From assembly GCA_030654635.1 (NCBI GenBank), contig JAURXE010000077.1, forward strand, positions 1 through 6,058: a stretch of 6,058 nucleotides of DNA. Reading direction: 5' to 3'. Positions 5,618-6,058 of this stretch are shown here, one piece after another. The notes beneath the pieces were generated by a model. The model had not been told where the DNA came from, ran no database searches, and was given only the letters and a program-made list of their open reading frames with translations. The DNA comes from Pseudomonas sp. (GTDB lineage Bacteria; Pseudomonadota; Gammaproteobacteria; Pseudomonadales; Pseudomonadaceae). Position numbers and translations under genes: made by a program. The stretch's first letter is position 1. The number at the start of each line of letters is the position of its first letter.

Positions 5618-5980
5618 CGTGTTAAAACTTCTACAGCCTTACACTTTTCTTGTGTGCCACCAGCTTGGTCGCGACGTGTCAGCGTTTGCGATACTGGCGC
5701 AGCGATGGTTTAGCTTGGCACTAGCAGCGACGACTTTTGGCAAACACTTATGTCGTGAAGTCTGCTGGCGGCCTCTTCAGTATTAAAGATCGCTAGAAAG
5801 TTGCTGTCGCCTACTCGATTCCGACATTCGCTCAGATAATCAGGTTGGCATCTTTAAGGTTTGTTTTTTGGCCATAACTGAGTTGCAATTTTCGATGATG
5901 AGCGCCGATCAGAATTACAACTTCACTGCTTTGTGCAATATTCGATACGTTTCGGGTGCGTCATGTCACGGCGCAGTTAT
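5618..5980. other. Gene-poor intergenic stretch with inverted repeats
   Basis: No convincing gene is seen on either strand, and the stretch looks more AT-rich than its neighbours. Structures noted: TTAAAGAT (5783-5790) and ATCTTTAA (5850-5857), an exact 8-bp inverted repeat 59 bases apart, followed by a T-rich tract with six T residues at 5864-5869; and GTTGCAATT (5882-5890) with AATTACAAC (5913-5921), an 8-of-9 inverted repeat. AGCTTGG occurs at 5662 and 5712, and once more just upstream at 5568. A small RNA ending at the T-tract is possible but not supported by a promoter I can identify. No tRNA or CRISPR pattern was found. Confidence 0.5.
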
Positions 5981-5984
5981 ATGA
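5895..5984 (+). CDS. Possible 29-codon leader ORF before the right-edge gene
   Basis: The frame begins ATGATGAGCGCC and ends at TGA 5982-5984, encoding 29 residues (MMSADQNYN at the start, SCHGAVI at the end). Its stop overlaps the ATG at 5981 as ATGA, the arrangement typical of translational coupling. The downstream ATG has no good Shine-Dalgarno, which would fit coupling. The ORF itself also has only a weak upstream GAG. No homology is recognised and such a short frame can arise by chance. Confidence 0.2.
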   Translation: MMSADQNYNFTALCNIRYVSGASCHGAVI

Positions 5985-6058
5985 CAAACGTGTCTTCATC
6001 TTCCTCCCTTGCCCATGATGCGCAGCTCGCGCGCTCGCGGCATGTCGCCTGGGCGACG
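5981..6058 (+). CDS. Start of an unidentified protein (cut by the right window edge)
   Basis: An open frame runs from ATG 5981 to the window end (26 codons) without a stop. It starts MTNVSSSSSLAHDAQ and continues LARSRHVAWAT. Codons in the second half favour G or C in the third position, and GC content rises sharply here compared with 5618-5980, both signs of real coding sequence. An in-frame ATG at 5963 would add six residues (MSRRSY). Neither start has a clear Shine-Dalgarno. Too little is visible to name a family; a Ser-rich start followed by a basic segment could precede a membrane protein, but this is only a guess. Confidence 0.4.
   Translation, partial: MTNVSSSSSLAHDAQLARSRHVAWAT

Noticed and set aside
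5618..5980. tRNA, CRISPR or insertion-sequence remnant in the gene-poor stretch
   Set aside because: No cloverleaf, regular repeat-spacer pattern, terminal repeats with target duplication, or transposase motif was seen.
5976..6058. Minus-strand frame entering from the right edge and ending at TGA near 6000
   Set aside because: It would give only about 20 Arg-rich residues; the plus-strand frame has better codon use and a start codon, so it is preferred, though not proven.

Overview
The window looks like the chromosome of Pseudomonas or a close gammaproteobacterial relative. The argF product and the CGFS glutaredoxin read like the Pseudomonas proteins residue by residue. GC-rich codon use produces long antisense shadow frames. 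From memory, argF next to a lone ABC-type ATPase, with a monothiol glutaredoxin gene close by, resembles the P. aeruginosa PAO1 neighbourhood; this was not checked by search.

Layout. Bases 1-401 (minus) hold the start of a secreted outer-membrane protein resembling the alginate-export porin family; the gene runs off the left edge. Bases 402-705 carry no gene. Reading on the minus strand, they hold a paired-repeat structure just after the ABC gene, a 13-bp palindrome, a good sigma-54 promoter match, and a strong hairpin plus T-run directly before the porin ribosome site. Bases 706-2675 (minus) are a two-gene operon, argF followed by the ABC ATPase, joined by an ATGA overlap. Bases 2676-2977 form a divergent control region with an argF promoter, a structured argF leader and several palindromes.

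On the plus strand, 2978-5086 encodes a cytoplasmic molybdopterin/[4Fe-4S] oxidoreductase of unknown substrate. Tandem hairpins (5101-5155) follow it, then the grxD-type CGFS glutaredoxin with a GTG start (5220-5543). Bases 5544-5980 hold no recognisable gene, only hairpins, inverted repeats and one 29-codon frame. A probable new plus-strand gene starts at 5981 and runs off the right edge.

How the genes fit together. ArgF makes citrulline in the cytoplasm for arginine synthesis; the ATPase shares its transcript but has no permease or binding protein here. The oxidoreductase needs an Fe-S cluster and Mo-bisPGD. CGFS glutaredoxins carry [2Fe-2S] clusters, so a functional link is imaginable, but the hairpins between the two genes make co-transcription uncertain.

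No clearly new multi-gene system is visible. The most unusual points are the terminator-like hairpin trapped between the porin promoter and its start codon, and the lack of a Cys or Sec molybdenum ligand in the oxidoreductase.
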